A DNA stretch of 64,000 nucleotides from Owenia fusiformis (lineage: Eukaryota; Annelida; Polychaeta; Sabellida; Oweniidae), in contig CAIIXF020000006.1 of assembly GCA_903813345.2 (NCBI GenBank), positions 34,944,436 through 35,008,435 of the forward strand. The letters run 5' to 3'. Below are positions 44,901 to 53,200 of this stretch, piece by piece. How positions within the stretch are numbered: the first letter of the stretch is position 1; every line of letters begins with the position of its first letter. Made by a program: the position numbers and the translations under genes. Below the pieces are notes generated by a model that was given only the letters and a program-made list of their open reading frames with translations, searched no databases and had not been told where the DNA came from.

Positions 44901-45554
44901 TTGCCCAGTCTCCCGCCCTTCTGCATCAATTTAATAAACAATGGCCGCCTGTGATGCTGCAAGGCAATTGATGGCCGAGAATATATACTTCTTTTTAGAA
45001 TATTTAGATTTATAAATACAGTAAGCATTGGGGTCAAAAGTCCTTATGGCCTATTTTACTGAACTTCATTGGAGTATGATGAGAAAATAGTTGCCAATGA
45101 TGTCCCCGTTTAAACCAACCGGGAGGTGGAGAAAAATTCCTGGGGATCATGATATTCTACGAGCACGTTCTCTAATATTAAATCCAGAAAAAAGATATGT
45201 TACACAAAATGCGGAAGTATGTGATGAGCCAAACACTTTATTCACTTCTGTGATGTGTTTTGTAATAATTGTAAAAACAAACAGATACTATGTGGTGCCA
45301 GAGTAAATATAGTCCCCAGAGGAAATAGTCCGATTTAGCTGGCATGATTGAAGTAAACTGTGCCTCAGTTTTCCTAAAACATACAGTATGCAACGCTACA
45401 GGTGTGAGTTAAGAAATATAAATTGTTTATACTTACAAACACTGTTCGTTTTTATTGCTAATTTATCTGCACTTATTGCGTTGAGAACCTCAATATTGAG
45501 GCAGGTGCTCGACCAGAAAATTATTTGCAGAATAAGCCCTCCCTGACAATGCAT
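20766..45554 (-). CDS. Gene B: secreted WAP-CCP(10)-Ig protein, 16 coding exons
   Basis: Joining the exons listed separately gives 2775 nt, about 924 residues, in one frame. Nearly all junctions are phase 1; one CCP is split at phase 2. Domain order is signal peptide, WAP, seven CCPs, CCP plus linker twice, Ig, CCP, stop. CCPs mediate protein binding in complement regulators and adhesion proteins, and WAP domains are often protease inhibitors or antimicrobial. There is no C-terminal hydrophobic segment, so secretion is inferred. NxS/T sequons occur in CCP6 (three) and in the Ig domain (two). Extra exons in the 6-kb introns cannot be excluded because any symmetrical phase-1 exon would fit. I do not recognise a named orthologue. 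Confidence 0.85.
21220..21663 (-). CDS. Gene B Ig-like domain exon
   Basis: 444 nt, acceptor TTGTTTAG, donor AAAG|GTTAG, phase 1 at both ends. It shows the Ig pattern C (ITLDC), W (PVWKK) and late D-G-Y-C (VGEADVGRYRCYNP), with a long inserted loop between. Sequons NLT and NIT are present. It joins in frame with the furin-site linker exon upstream. Confidence 0.88.
22176..22976. mobile_element. DNA transposon with CTATCACAC terminal inverted repeats
   Basis: Left CTATCACACAAAACTAGTTC mirrors right GAACTAGTTTGGTGTGATAG. The 801-bp interior is noncoding, unusually rich in CpG (CGTTC, ACGTC words), and contains a second partial copy of the end (TTGTTTGGTGTGATAG at about 22576-22591), so it may be compound. 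It contains AGGTCATCATGACCT at 22386-22400. It is inserted in a gene B intron; the other copy of the duplicated intron near 25.35 kb lacks it. Confidence 0.78.
23134..23202 (-). CDS. Gene B linker exon, downstream copy, furin-type site
   Basis: 69 nt, acceptor AATTATAG, donor AGAG|GTACA, phase 1 both sides. It supplies the fourth cysteine of the preceding CCP (LPTC) and then a linker with YRDKRSV, matching the furin consensus R-x-K-R. Paralogous to 25516-25605. Confidence 0.82.
23333..23497. repeat. ~39-bp tandem repeat, about 4 copies
   Basis: Unit approximately 'AAATGTGACATATTCAGTGC' followed by AGTGCGATTTCCAGG. Copies vary at a few bases. A related single unit is at about 25730-25765 in the paralogous intron, so the expansion followed the duplication. 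Confidence 0.9.
23795..23986 (-). CDS. Gene B CCP9 exon
   Basis: 192 nt, acceptor CAATTGTAG, donor GAAC|GTAAGTA, phase 1. It encodes YCPWRGFLQNGKV, EYQCDNGKIL and TCVDGQWSPE; the final cysteine comes from the linker exon at 23134-23202. Near-identical to the exon at 26064-26255 (visible differences Y/I, S/P, Q/E, N/S, T/A). Confidence 0.87.
24115..24230 (-). pseudogene. Decayed duplicate of the Ig exon start
   Basis: The acceptor TTGTCTGTTTAG is intact and the first ~11 codons (ELLWSEVKVKE) match the Ig exon start ELFRPEVKVEE. The frame then hits a stop at about codon 19, and homology fades after about 115 nt. It is a by-product of the tandem duplication that doubled the CCP and linker exons. 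It would truncate the protein if spliced in, but could serve as an alternative terminal exon. Confidence 0.72.
24395..24520 (+). pseudogene. Possible Ty3/gypsy integrase scrap
   Basis: The plus frame from about 24425 reads PYHPQSDGMLEMCNRRLERN, close to the integrase-core signature YHPQSDG..E..N..L of Ty3/gypsy elements. The homologous part of the other intron copy (21792-21870) has the same DNA with the frame broken, so the scrap predates the intron duplication. Only about 30 codons are recognisable. Confidence 0.5.
24704..24809. repeat. Short inverted repeat, 19-bp arms
   Basis: GCTGTTCTTTTTTACTCCC pairs with GGGAGTAAAATAGAACAGC at 24791-24809, with about two mismatches. Probably a small MITE. 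Noncoding. Confidence 0.6.
24922..25080. mobile_element. Near-perfect hairpin, ~73-nt arms
   Basis: GGAATAAATAATGATAGGCC begins the left arm and its complement ends the right arm at 25080. The arms differ only at a 3-nt block (TCG/GAG) and one or two bases, with a short loop near 25000 containing CACCTTCGGTTCG. Most likely a very young palindromic MITE in a gene B intron. Confidence 0.8.
25516..25605 (-). CDS. Gene B linker exon, upstream copy, furin-type site
   Basis: 90 nt, acceptor AATTATAG, donor AGAG|GTACA, phase 1. It completes CCP8 with LPTC and encodes a linker with YRGKRSANPAPKR, again R-x-K-R. It is seven residues longer than the downstream copy. Confidence 0.82.
26064..26255 (-). 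CDS. Gene B CCP8 exon
   Basis: 192 nt, acceptor CAATTGTAG, donor GAAC|GTAAGTG, phase 1. Four-cysteine sushi (YCPWRG, YQCDSG, ATCVDGQW) with the last cysteine in the next exon. Duplicate of 23795-23986. Confidence 0.87.
26580..26762 (-). CDS. Gene B CCP7 exon
   Basis: 183 nt, acceptor CTATTGCAG, donor CCTT|GTAAGTT, phase 1. It encodes a full sushi domain: SCQDRPTSIPNG, YRCDAGYEL, VQCLYGEW, MPYCKP. No methionine-initiated frame covers it, so it is easily missed. Confidence 0.86.
26868..26949. repeat. Split direct repeat Y, outer copy
   Basis: 82 bp beginning ATTAAAACTGGTCCTCCGTA, identical by eye to 29032-29113. It marks the 3' edge (minus orientation) of the element. Confidence 0.93.
26950..28530. 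repeat. Array of CCTCNGAGG-type palindromes in ~150-bp repeats
   Basis: Degenerate ~150-bp units alternate two short palindromes, CCTCAGAGGTAA and GCCCCGGAGGCAAA, each separated by AT-rich spacers (TCATAATCCTGGCATACAAA and CTTCTAAAGTNNATTATTCC types). About 18 palindrome sites are seen between 27020 and 28520, including perfect GCCTCGGAGGC at about 28220 and 28374. A ~75-bp block CCTTTGGGCAGCACCTCGGA onward occurs twice (about 27005, 27329), and an unrelated ATT-rich stretch interrupts at about 27402-27555. Confidence 0.82.
28774..29035. repeat. Split direct repeat X, internal copy
   Basis: 262 bp identical by eye to 32144-32405, directly joined to repeat Y at the shared ATTA (29032-29035). 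The plus-strand open frame through it is a shadow found in both copies. Confidence 0.93.
29032..29113. repeat. Split direct repeat Y, internal copy
   Basis: 82 bp identical by eye to 26868-26949. After GTGCCGCTATT the two copies diverge. Confidence 0.93.
29551..29799 (-). pseudogene. Ngaro tyrosine recombinase, N-terminal part only
   Basis: An 82-codon frame with AKSGEPKTIENYAYKFSKWN followed by FPITDEIIKNIVF resembles the core-binding domain at the start of DIRS/Ngaro recombinases (SAPSTIKKYAYAF..W type). The catalytic R-H-R-Y region is not found between here and 29113, so this copy lacks its integration enzyme. Confidence 0.55.
30096..30720 (-). pseudogene. Ngaro/DIRS RNase H domain and connection, broken
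   Basis: Visible in two or more frames: RVVYSDASSKACGEYV (first RNase H aspartate region), PEWIPRELTRNAEPSAK, and FNFLDTKRGVYTLDIFADN with DSFSQDWCGKINY. These match the DIRS-type order SDAS..G, WIPRE.N..AD..SK, YDDWG...F..LD...G..TVD.FA, D.FSQ.W. There are frame changes and an in-frame stop between blocks, so it is inactive. Confidence 0.72.
31260..31430 (-). pseudogene. Ngaro/DIRS reverse transcriptase, N-terminal remnant
   Basis: The minus frame reads AFWKSVRANLYIIDVIENG, a stop, then KIRFESYQ. DIRS-type RTs begin with a similar FW.....A...V...I..GY.I.F block. The palm with catalytic aspartates is not found between here and the RNase H relic, so most of the RT is deleted or unrecognisable. 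Confidence 0.55.
31437..32086 (-). pseudogene. Possible ORF1 (gag-like) remnant of the Ngaro element
   Basis: Two short minus frames lie where the first ORF is expected. One is Arg/Lys-rich (31871-32086); the other has a Gly/Arg-rich start GGGLDRRGSFRTIRTTTGRR (31437-31664). Ngaro ORF1 C-termini are often RG-rich, which is the only basis for the call. Confidence 0.3.
32144..32405. repeat. Split direct repeat X, outer copy
   Basis: 262 bp identical by eye to 28774-29035. It marks the 5' edge of the element in minus orientation; homology stops at ATTA 32402-32405. Confidence 0.93.
32524..32564. repeat. (TATTG)n microsatellite
   Basis: About eight GTATT units with one interruption (TATATATTG). 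It lies between the Ngaro-like element and the CCP6 exon. Confidence 0.9.
32936..33124 (-). CDS. Gene B CCP6 exon
   Basis: 189 nt, acceptor TCTTTTAG, donor CCAG|GTATGTG, phase 1. Sushi pattern QCKVPIMINGT, LQCKKK, RACYNGTW, LPKC. Three NxT sequons (NGT, NTT, NGT) make it the most glycosylated module. Confidence 0.87.
33661..33770 (-). CDS. Gene B CCP5 second half
   Basis: 110 nt, acceptor GTCTTTAG, donor TGGG|GTAAGAC, enters phase 2 and leaves phase 1. It encodes CFGRSTFEGISTITKCEIR and YWTHPNPTCWG, the later cysteines and Trp of a sushi domain. The correct frame is set by the preceding half exon. Confidence 0.84.
33924..34102. mobile_element. MITE, GCGGATCCAGGGG ends
   Basis: Left GCGGATCCAGGGGAAGGGGG and right end CTTCTGTATCCGC are imperfect inverted repeats around a GGCCC/GGCAC-rich interior. 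This looks like the widespread invertebrate GGATCCAGGGGG element class. It lies in the intron splitting CCP5; the plus-strand frames over it are shadows. Confidence 0.6.
34135..34219 (-). CDS. Gene B CCP5 first half
   Basis: An 85-nt exon, acceptor TATCATTCAG, donor TTTAT|GTAAGTAT, enters phase 1 and leaves phase 2. It encodes VDCGSLPPLWNGHLEG and TTYKSVIKF, giving the first cysteine; the second is restored across the junction with 33661-33770. The phase match and the resulting complete sushi pattern make this small exon convincing. Confidence 0.83.
34461..34634 (-). CDS. Gene B CCP4 exon
   Basis: 174 nt, acceptor TCTTCCAG, donor GAAC|GTGAGTA, phase 1. Canonical sushi: RCPKLTAPDNGS, FKCNIGYTL, KCQASGRW, VKC. 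Confidence 0.9.
35018..35191 (-). CDS. Gene B CCP3 exon, GC donor
   Basis: 174 nt, acceptor CCATTGTAG, phase 1. Sushi pattern SCGRPGEVTNG, YYCNSGYRL, RTCRSNGEW, PRC. The 3' boundary reads GAAG|GCAAGATC: no GT is available at the needed phase, but GC with AAG is the classic minor GC-AG donor. Confidence 0.86.
36176..36385 (-). CDS. Gene B CCP2 exon
   Basis: 210 nt, acceptor CTCTTCACAG, donor AAAC|GTATGTG, phase 1. Sushi pattern RCGEPPVVTNA, AYMCNNGYY, AMCTDEGEW, MTC, followed by a 13-residue linker ending in TNK. Confidence 0.89.
36487..36697. mobile_element. MITE with CAGGCCCGTAGCCAGG ends and 5-bp target duplication
   Basis: The ends CAGGCCCGTAGCCAGG and CCTGGCTACGGGCCTG are perfect inverted repeats. 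They are flanked by AGGTG at 36482-36486 and 36698-36702. The interior is C/G homopolymer-rich. A related GGCGTAGCCAGGAGG word is in the foldback at 50348-51232. It lies between CCP1 and CCP2. Confidence 0.85.
36965..37162 (-). CDS. Gene B CCP1 exon
   Basis: 198 nt, acceptor CTTCTTCAG, donor CCAG|GTACGTAG, phase 1. Sushi pattern RCEPLETFENG, YHCDEGFKL, RICQGDKKW, PPRC. Joins in frame with the WAP exon upstream. Confidence 0.9.
37163..40325. other. Gene B intron between WAP and CCP1, left part
   Basis: No exon could be recognised on the minus strand. A tRNA-like block lies at 37590-37690. The rest is AT-rich unique-looking sequence. An additional phase-1 CCP exon cannot be excluded. Confidence 0.5.
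37590..37690 (+). mobile_element. tRNA-derived SINE head (Leu/Ser-like)
   Basis: A GC-rich island with TTGGCCAAGGGGGC (A-box-like) and GTGAGTTCGAGACGC (B-box-like), spaced too widely for a functional tRNA and ending in GTGTGCTCC. Likely a SINE promoter region or tRNA pseudogene. Confidence 0.45.
40815..41664. mobile_element. Foldback element, ~420-bp arms, 5-bp target duplication
   Basis: The two halves are near-perfect reverse complements meeting at about 41240 (AATATTGGGTGCGGAGCTAC facing CTCCGCACCCAATATT). Ends are CACCCTATGCAGACAGAGCC and its complement, flanked by GTATA at 40810-40814 and 41665-41669. Mirror-image 63-codon frames on opposite strands are shadows of the arms. High arm similarity implies youth. 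Confidence 0.93.
41690..41848 (-). mobile_element. tRNA-derived SINE
   Basis: On minus, CTATGGCTCAGTGGCAGAGA (A box) and GGGTTCGATTCTCGG (B box) are correctly spaced and followed by a non-tRNA body ending near 41690. Anticodon region is degraded, so it is a SINE, not a tRNA gene. Confidence 0.7.
42931..42987. repeat. Three 19-bp units
   Basis: TCGTATGGCTCACCTTCGG, TTGTATGGCTTACCTTCGA and CTGCATGGCCCAACCTCGA follow each other directly. Lies in a plus-strand open frame (42683-42991) that otherwise shows no recognisable protein. Confidence 0.7.
43220..43360 (-). CDS. Gene B exon 2: WAP domain
   Basis: 141 nt, acceptor TTATTTTCAG, donor CCAA|GTAAATG, phase 1. Eight cysteines: ECP, RTC, KKC, NDC, KRC, LC, DVC, KSC. 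WAP domains commonly inhibit serine proteases; the inhibitory loop preceding the fourth cysteine is RSDND here. Paralogue of 4569-4709. Confidence 0.9.
43740..44102. mobile_element. MITE with TGCCCGCGG ends
   Basis: TGCCCGCGGCGC at the left and GCACCGCGGGCA at the right are inverted. The interior is CpG-containing and noncoding. In the signal-WAP intron of gene B; absent at the matching place in gene A. Confidence 0.5.
44103..45436. other. Gene B intron 1, remainder
   Basis: AT-rich, no coding or repeat structure recognised. Plus frames here look fortuitous. Confidence 0.5.
45437..45554 (-). CDS. Gene B exon 1: signal peptide
   Basis: Start codon at 45554-45552 (minus), donor TTT|GTAAGTAT, phase 1. 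About 39 residues beginning MHCQGGLILQIIFWSSTC, a hydrophobic secretion signal, then a short mature N-terminus before the WAP cysteine core. The start is supported by conservation with 7182-7299. Confidence 0.85.
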
Positions 45555-47972
45555 CTTGATTATTCGGTCTGCATGTGTAGATCTGACGTCAGAGTTGTCT
45601 CACATTTGACTGCTATGCTAGAGGTATCTTCTACGACAATAATTTCTGTATTCCGAGCGTCTGAAAGGAATAGTGTTCATAATTGACTTGCTTATTTCTT
45701 CATTGCCCACGGGTTACTTAAAGTGACAGTATGCCTTAAAAGTTAACACCATGCAAAGGCTAATTACGCGCTGAAGTAATTATATAGGGGTATACTTTAG
45801 AGCAATTAACATTAAAGCAGGACACAAATATTGATGACGTCACTAGCGTTGCCTAGTTAATTTTCCATCAATTTTTAGCACTTTTGTGTACAAATACATA
45901 TACTCGTGACATTGTAATGACGTGTTTAATGTCATATGTATCAAATGATCAAAACGTTAATAAACTGATAGTGTACTAGCATCCATTGCGTTCTGTTGAT
46001 TTTTTTCTGTTTCGATAAAGTTTTCCTTGGAATAATTCGAATTTAAGATTCGCAAATCGTAAATGACACTTCAAGAATAAATGATCGGGTGTCTTTGTAC
46101 ATTAATGTGTACACATTATCTCGTAAAAACGGATTCGGTTCTTGGTTCCCTTCGATTTTTCAAATCATGCATGCATTTTAGCATTTTTAAATGAATTTTA
46201 TTTTAATCATTTTGAATCACTGTAGAAACACTCAGAAAGCACAAGATAGATCTTAGATTTCAGTTTGTCGTTTTTCAATTTTTGATATTATATCCAAAAA
46301 TGCTTCTCACTTCTTTTAAACAGCTTATGATAGGCTACCAAATCAATCACAAATTTGTGAGACCGTTTCACTAGGAGTAAACTTATTATATCAATGTATC
46401 GATCCGATGAAATTCTTGAGTTTGACCCCCTTTAATTCACGCCATCTCCACCACTTCGCAAAGCAAATCAGCGGCAAGAAAATTTATAGATACGATAAAT
46501 AAAAAATGACAGTTTTACATCATATGTTACTTACTATTACAAGTCAATGGAAATCGTTTATGCCTCAAACATATTTTACGCTAAGTTTGTTCCGGAGTTA
46601 TCAAACCAGGGGAAATATATTTTGACAAAGCTATATTTGAGACCAGCAAGGCCCTTGGATTAAATATATGTTCCCAGATAAAGGTTTTGATTTTTATATC
46701 TGCAATAAACATACAAAATTACATCTTGAAGTGTGGTTTTGAAATATACATATCCTCAGAGTATTTTGTGGGTGCAAACTTCTTATTTTCACAATTCAAA
46801 ATGTCAAAATATCACGCCTATTTTCATGACTGTTTTGTCATTTTTTCTAGTCGGCGGAGGACATGCAAGCCTATTATTAAAAGTCCTGAAATTTTTATTC
46901 TAATTCATTAGATATTTGAGATACAACAGCGAAAATTCTACATTTTGTTCTCAAATATTTTATGAATTAGAATAAAATTGCAGGATTTATGGAACAACTC
47001 TCGTACATAAGCTTACTGCATTCATTAATATACTGCTCATTGTATCATTATTGTTCTTAAAAACATACTTTAGTTACGTGAGAACTTGAAAATAAGTTTA
47101 TGTTAATTTACAAATATCAGACTTTTTACTTTATTATTTTGATTTTATCAAATTATTATTTTATAGAGATTTTCTCTTTTAAGACTAGTTGAGACGGTGT
47201 AAACGAAATCAGATGTATATTATATCTTAAAATCACACCATTTTTTCTTGAAATATCCAAGTCAGTATGTATTTCATTCTAGTTACAGATTCCGTCTGAA
47301 TATTTACGCCATTAAATTAACATACCTTTACTTGTAGTTCTATTCAGAGGTGTTGTTTGTTTTTCAGTTGTGGTCTCATATCCTATTGCTATCTTCAGAT
47401 TCGCAATATTAAAAAAGAAAAACTGTCGAAATTAATTTCACAAGCCAAGAATCTTTGTGGAAAGTTATCCGTCAATATGGTAATCCAATTTAGAGGCCGC
47501 TTTGTGTAGGCTTCCAGAAAAGCGACTGTTTGCATCGTTGTCTCGGACTCTTGGCTTTTTATTTGAAGCTATTTTCAAACGAGAGTGATCAATAAAAACG
47601 AAATGTGTTAATGAATACCTTTTGTGTTTTTGAGCATTGCTCCATTGTGATACAACTTATTTCATAAAATATAATACTATAGAATGAAATATTTTTGATA
47701 ATCTTCAAAGAATTGACCTAATTTTGAGATGAATACGATTTTCTCTTAAATACTGCTCTGTTGATCATATTCTCTCAATCATGGCAAAGTCACTAGTTTT
47801 GTGTTCCTGATCCTTTTCTGCTGGTTCATTTGGTTAAAGTTTATAGATCTTGGGGCATTGTAAGCGATGTCGATGAGCATGGTGTTACTGTAGACATGAC
47901 TTGACATTAATGCATATTATTGAAATGAAAGACGATTTCCTATTTATGTCACAACCAATATAATCTCCAACC

Positions 47973-48027
<55 letters not shown>

Positions 48028-49190
48028 TCCAGCGGTCGGCAATTGGTGTTAAACGTCTGTAACAAATGTCAGATGATGACATTTTAAATGTTAATTGTAA
48101 CATCCTCTAGCAAGAATAAGAAAACACTGAATTAAATTCAGTTTTAGCTTTCGCATGATTGCATTTTTCAAATAAAACCTAAAGATGTAAAATGTAAGTG
48201 CATTTCAGTTTTTCTGATTATCCAAGAATAACATGCATAACGCATGCATACCAAAATGATCGTGAGAATTTAATGATTTCCACTTTCTTGGTTGTTACTG
48301 CCTAGTAGCTTGTCATAAATAAGAGCGCTGCGTTTTTCGTAAACAGAAATGCGATGCATAATCTGCTCTTAAATTGATGAACGTGATCGTCTTCATCCAT
48401 GTTTTGCTTAAAATGCAATTCAAAGTTATAGTTTAGGCATAAAAATGAAATTTTGGAACGATTTTACGTATTTTTCAGTTTTTATCGCACTTTAAAAAAT
48501 GCTATATTGTCGTCGTCGTCGTCTTGTGCTGATTGGGCATGCGTCTGTACAGGTGGAAGGACGGGCGGGTGCCACATTATTCAAATCTTCTCTTCAAATT
48601 ATTAGTCCATGGTATGAAATTCATACGCCGCCTAATTAAGGAGCTGGTAACCCAATATAGTGCGGCGATATTTGACCTAATATTTACATACGCATGTAAG
48701 CTTCCTACGCATGTCAATACTCATGTCGAGTATTGTTTTTTTTTTATTATAGATGTTCAATATGCTTAGGGCTTTTGGGCTGGATTATGCGTGTCATTAG
48801 CAGGGGTCAAAAATATTGGTATAAACGAAATTACCCTTTTACAATTTGGAGTACATACTGCTACAGAAAATTATATGAAATAAATTCTGAGTGTGTGTTT
48901 CAGGTTTCTCAACTATAAATTATTTTTCTTGGAAATACCAAAAAATTACGTAAATTACATCAATATTTTGAATTTTTTTTTCAATATAGGTGATGTAAAC
49001 GGTATCAATGAATCGTTCTATATAAGAATGAAATATGCTTACATTATGTTAGTTTTTGGTAAAATCGGTCTTCATACGTTTTGAGATATGGAGGGGGGCG
49101 TATTGTTCTTCATTGACTTACAGTGGCTCTAGTTAGATATCGCTCAGTTGTTCTATGTTCTCAAGGCATATTTGTTGGCGACAGGAACGC
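45555..49190. other. Upstream region of gene B, intergenic to THAP gene
   Basis: No gene recognised. Blocks at 46545-46600 and 47390-47550 match the gene A upstream flank in order. Contains the GAT microsatellite at 47973-48028. Promoter elements cannot be assigned with confidence. Confidence 0.5.
47973..48028. repeat. (GAT)n microsatellite
   Basis: About 18 uninterrupted GAT units, producing a poly-serine frame on the minus strand that is an artefact. Confidence 0.97.
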
Positions 49191-49993
49191 TTAAAGGCCC
49201 CGTGTGAAGTTTGAAAATATTTTTCATCATCAATTCTAGGTATGAATATTTATAGAAATAAAAAGCGTTTTTCAAAACCCCCTAAATATTCAAAGGTTAG
49301 GTATTGATATGGTGAACTGAATTCAACACTGTTTTTCTCTTAAAACAATTATTGAAAACATTCTGTAAAAAACACGTTTTTTATGTAATGTTGACTGATT
49401 TACAACAATTTAATGCAAAAATTATTTATTATGTATTGGCAAACAAATATGAGCTCATATATAAAGACGTCCTTGTATATAACCTAATTAGAATTCGCAT
49501 GTATGAATCCTAATATGGTTATCTCCCTTATCTATATCACAATAGCGAAAAAACGCATTTTTTCTACAGTAAATGTGGTCGAATATCAATACCAATACAA
49601 ATATGAGGGAATATAATAAAAGAAGTGGCGATATATCGCCCGAGGCTTTTGGTTGAAATCTCTGAAGATTTGCATCTTCTCACATCTCAGGGGACCAAAA
49701 CGCCGCTGTCGACTGAAAGGTAGGTTTTAATGGAACAAGTTTGACACAATCATCGATTTTCCAAAGACAGGGTAGATTTGAAATTCAAATTAACGGTTTT
49801 GCGGGGCGTTTTGGTTTAGATACGCCCCGGAGAGTTAGCACCGCGTGATTGTACCTGTTGACCTCTGAAATCCAAATACATCATCGAAGGGAGGGGGTTT
49901 CAGCCTCGTTTTGGAATTGCTTGAGTTCACCACTGAATTGAACATCAAAATATTTTTCAAAACTGAACACAAAACGAGCCTTAGGAGTACTAA

Positions 49994-50232
49994 ATGCCGA
50001 ATAGGTGTGTAGTGGGGAGCTGTAGCAACGTTCCCCGAGAGGGGGTTTCGTTGTTAATATGGCCAAAAGACCCCAAGATGTCCCGATTGTGGTGTAGCTT
50101 TGTGAAAAATACAAGGCGGGATTTCACTCCCAGTGAGAAAAGCAGAGTTTGCTCTGCTCATTTCAACCCAGATTGTTTCGATGTAAATGAGACGAAAAAT
50201 GCCATACTCGTATCGATGGGACAGAAACCCAT
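49994..50232 (+). CDS. THAP gene exon 1: C2CH zinc finger
   Basis: ATG at 49994; donor CCCAT|GTAAGTAAG, leaving phase 2. Residues C5-x4-C10-x42-C53-x2-H56 plus conserved W33, F36, F44-P46 and F57 fit THAP. The next exon supplies the C-terminal AVPT box. Confidence 0.92.
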
Positions 50233-53200
50233 GTAAGTAAGATCTATATGCAGTATTTGACAGAGTTTGTGTGATTATTTAGTGTGAATATCAACTCGGA
50301 AATCTGCAAATTTTAACCAGGAAATAAAAAATATTTTACGTTTTTATGGGGATTGTAGAAAAAACCGGGTAGCGGGTACCGGCCACCGGGTAGTAAATCT
50401 TCCATGCTGGGTTCAAACGCACCATCGCACCCCCTCCTGGCTACGCCTATGGCATTGTAGTAAGACAATTTGAAAAACATGACTTAGAGTCCATTTCACT
50501 GCTTCAGTTCGTCAGTAGAATGGCAAAAATAAGAAATTGGGAGACCACTGTGCAATAATATATGGAAAAGTATATTCATAATGTACATGAATGACATTTG
50601 TATATTTCAGATTTTTTAGTTTTTTGTGCAATAAGCCTGTGCCGTCTTGTAATTTGAAGAATTTCAGCCATGTTAATCTTATTGAAAATAACATGGCAGA
50701 GAAACATCCAAATATAAGAGGCCACACACTTTATAAGCCAAACTAGAAGCAATCCAAGATATACAAATCTCATTCATGTACATTATGAATATACTTTTCC
50801 ATATATTATAGCACAATGGTCTCCCAATTTCTTATTTTTGCCTTTCTACTGACGAACTGAAGCAGTGAAATGGACTCTAAGTTATCCCAATTTTCGACGA
50901 AACGTCCACTGAAGTGTAAATTGTTACCTCTTACAATGTCATAGGCGTAGCCAGGAGGAAGTGCGATCGCCACTCCCCCCCCCTATAAGCAATGAAATTA
51001 TGATCATGATGATAGAGGAAGAAAAGAGCCTTAAAATTCTTTTTATTTGAAGCTTCAAGTTCAATTTTGAAGTAAGTTACATCATTTTTGTAAATTCAAA
51101 ACAAATCTTACACGTTTTCTGTTATATTTTCGTTTTTTGAGTACCCGGTTTTTTCGACCGGGTACCGGGTACCAAGTTTGAACCCAGCATGGAGAATTTA
51201 CTACTCGGTACCCGGTTTTTTCTCCAAACCCCGTTTTTATGTCCCCACCACCACATAGTGTGGGACCATATTGTCGGCCTAGGCGCGTTCGTCTGTCCAT
51301 CCGTCCGTACGCACGTCCAACAGTTTTCTCCAAAACCGCTACAGATATCACATTCAAATTTTCAGAGATAACTTTTGAGTGCATACAGATGTGGATGAAA
51401 AAAATTTAACTCGATACCTACTTCCTGTCGGCCATTTTGAAGTCAAATGCTAAAATCCTTGTCTGCAAACTTTAAGAAAAACGGCTTCACAGTTGCTTTT
51501 ATAAAACTTTATTATCTTGTTCAGCTCACTTCATTCTACATCTGATAAGGTTTTGGACATGTTAGCTCAGTCATGTCAGCCATTTTGAATGTCTTAAGAA
51601 AAGTTAGCGCGCGATAATACTTTGTATCATATTGAATGATGTTTTTGAGTTTTCATACTTTAACTATTTAGTAGCTTTATAAATAATTTCAGGTGTACTT
51701 TGGTGTAAAAGCCTATGTTATTGTTAACAGTAGTATATATATGTGATAATTTTGTAAAAGGAAATCAGCAAAAACTCATAATCACTTTTTTATTGTCGGC
51801 CATTTTGGATTTTTCTGTCCTAAAATCTTGTCTGTTAAGTCTTGTCTACGCGTTTTGGGTGAACCGTTTAGTAGATCATTTTCAAATTTACACCCAATTG
51901 AAAAAAGCCTATGGAAAATCATCTCCATGCAATTATCACCTAACTTATTATTGATAATTAGTTGAAAGTTAGGTGTAAAAATTCACTTGCAAATGAGCTA
52001 ATTATCAACTTAATTAACGCTTAATTTGCAACTTAATTAACGATTAACTACCATCAATATGCAAATGAGCTATTTACGTAAATGAGTTGAAAGTTAGTTG
52101 TAAGTTTGATGTAAGTTAATCTCTAATTATCACCTAACTTACTATTGATAATTAGTTGAAAGTTAGGTTTAAGTCAGATTTGTGACATCTCAAAAATGAC
52201 TCGCTTCTTTTTTGCTTCTCTTCACTCGGAGATTTTTGCTTCATCTTGAACTATTTTGTGACGGAATATTCATCTTAATTAGGATCTTTCAGAACAGACA
52301 ACATTGAACTTGAACTATTGAAATTTCACAGCAACAGGAGGGAAAACCCCATGATTCAATTGATGACATACGATTTCCTCCTTCGCACACCTCCTTTTGT
52401 CGAAAACGTACCCTCCATCTTGGTTTTCAAAGTTTTCAAATTGACCTAGTTTTAAACCAATCAACGATCGACTCGCTAAACCAATCAGCGACGATGTCAT
52501 CTCAATACAGATTTACATTATAATCATATGTCATCTTTGAACCCTGGGGTTTCTCCCCCTCTTTTTTAATGCTATTCTATTTTGCAAATTTTTAAGATTC
52601 ATGAAAAGCATGTGAAAACATCATTATTGCCATCAACAACTAAAATCAGAACACAAACATTAGACTATAATGTTACATAATAAGGACGTAACAGATATAA
52701 TCAAAAATATGTTTTGAAATGTCTTTGATCTAACAATCATTATTTAGAAGAGCACATTTGGATTACTTGTGAAATATAGGTAACCCATGTTAGTACCTAA
52801 ATTGCATGCTAGGATTAATATTATATAATCTGATTCAATAAGATTTTTTAATTCATAAACATTTCAGACAGAAGTGTGAACAAGATTTAACATACATTGT
52901 ATTCATGTTCTACATACCCTTATAATAATGTTGACCAAATTTCATGGTAGTATACGCACCATTCACCTTGTAATTCTCAATTTTATGCGAGAAATATCTC
53001 TCACATGTTTTCTTTTTCAACCATCTTGAAATTAAATTTAGGGGGTTTGTATTTCTAAATCATGGGCCTAATTTACGACTAATTATCATTATAATCATCC
53101 TATATGTTAACTATCAACCAATAATCTACTTCAGAACAAAAACGTTTTAATTTACCACTTACTATCACCCTCAAACATTTCATATCTTAATTATCAACTA

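Noticed and set aside
47885-48103. Poly-serine ORF on minus
   Set aside because: Artefact of the GAT microsatellite.
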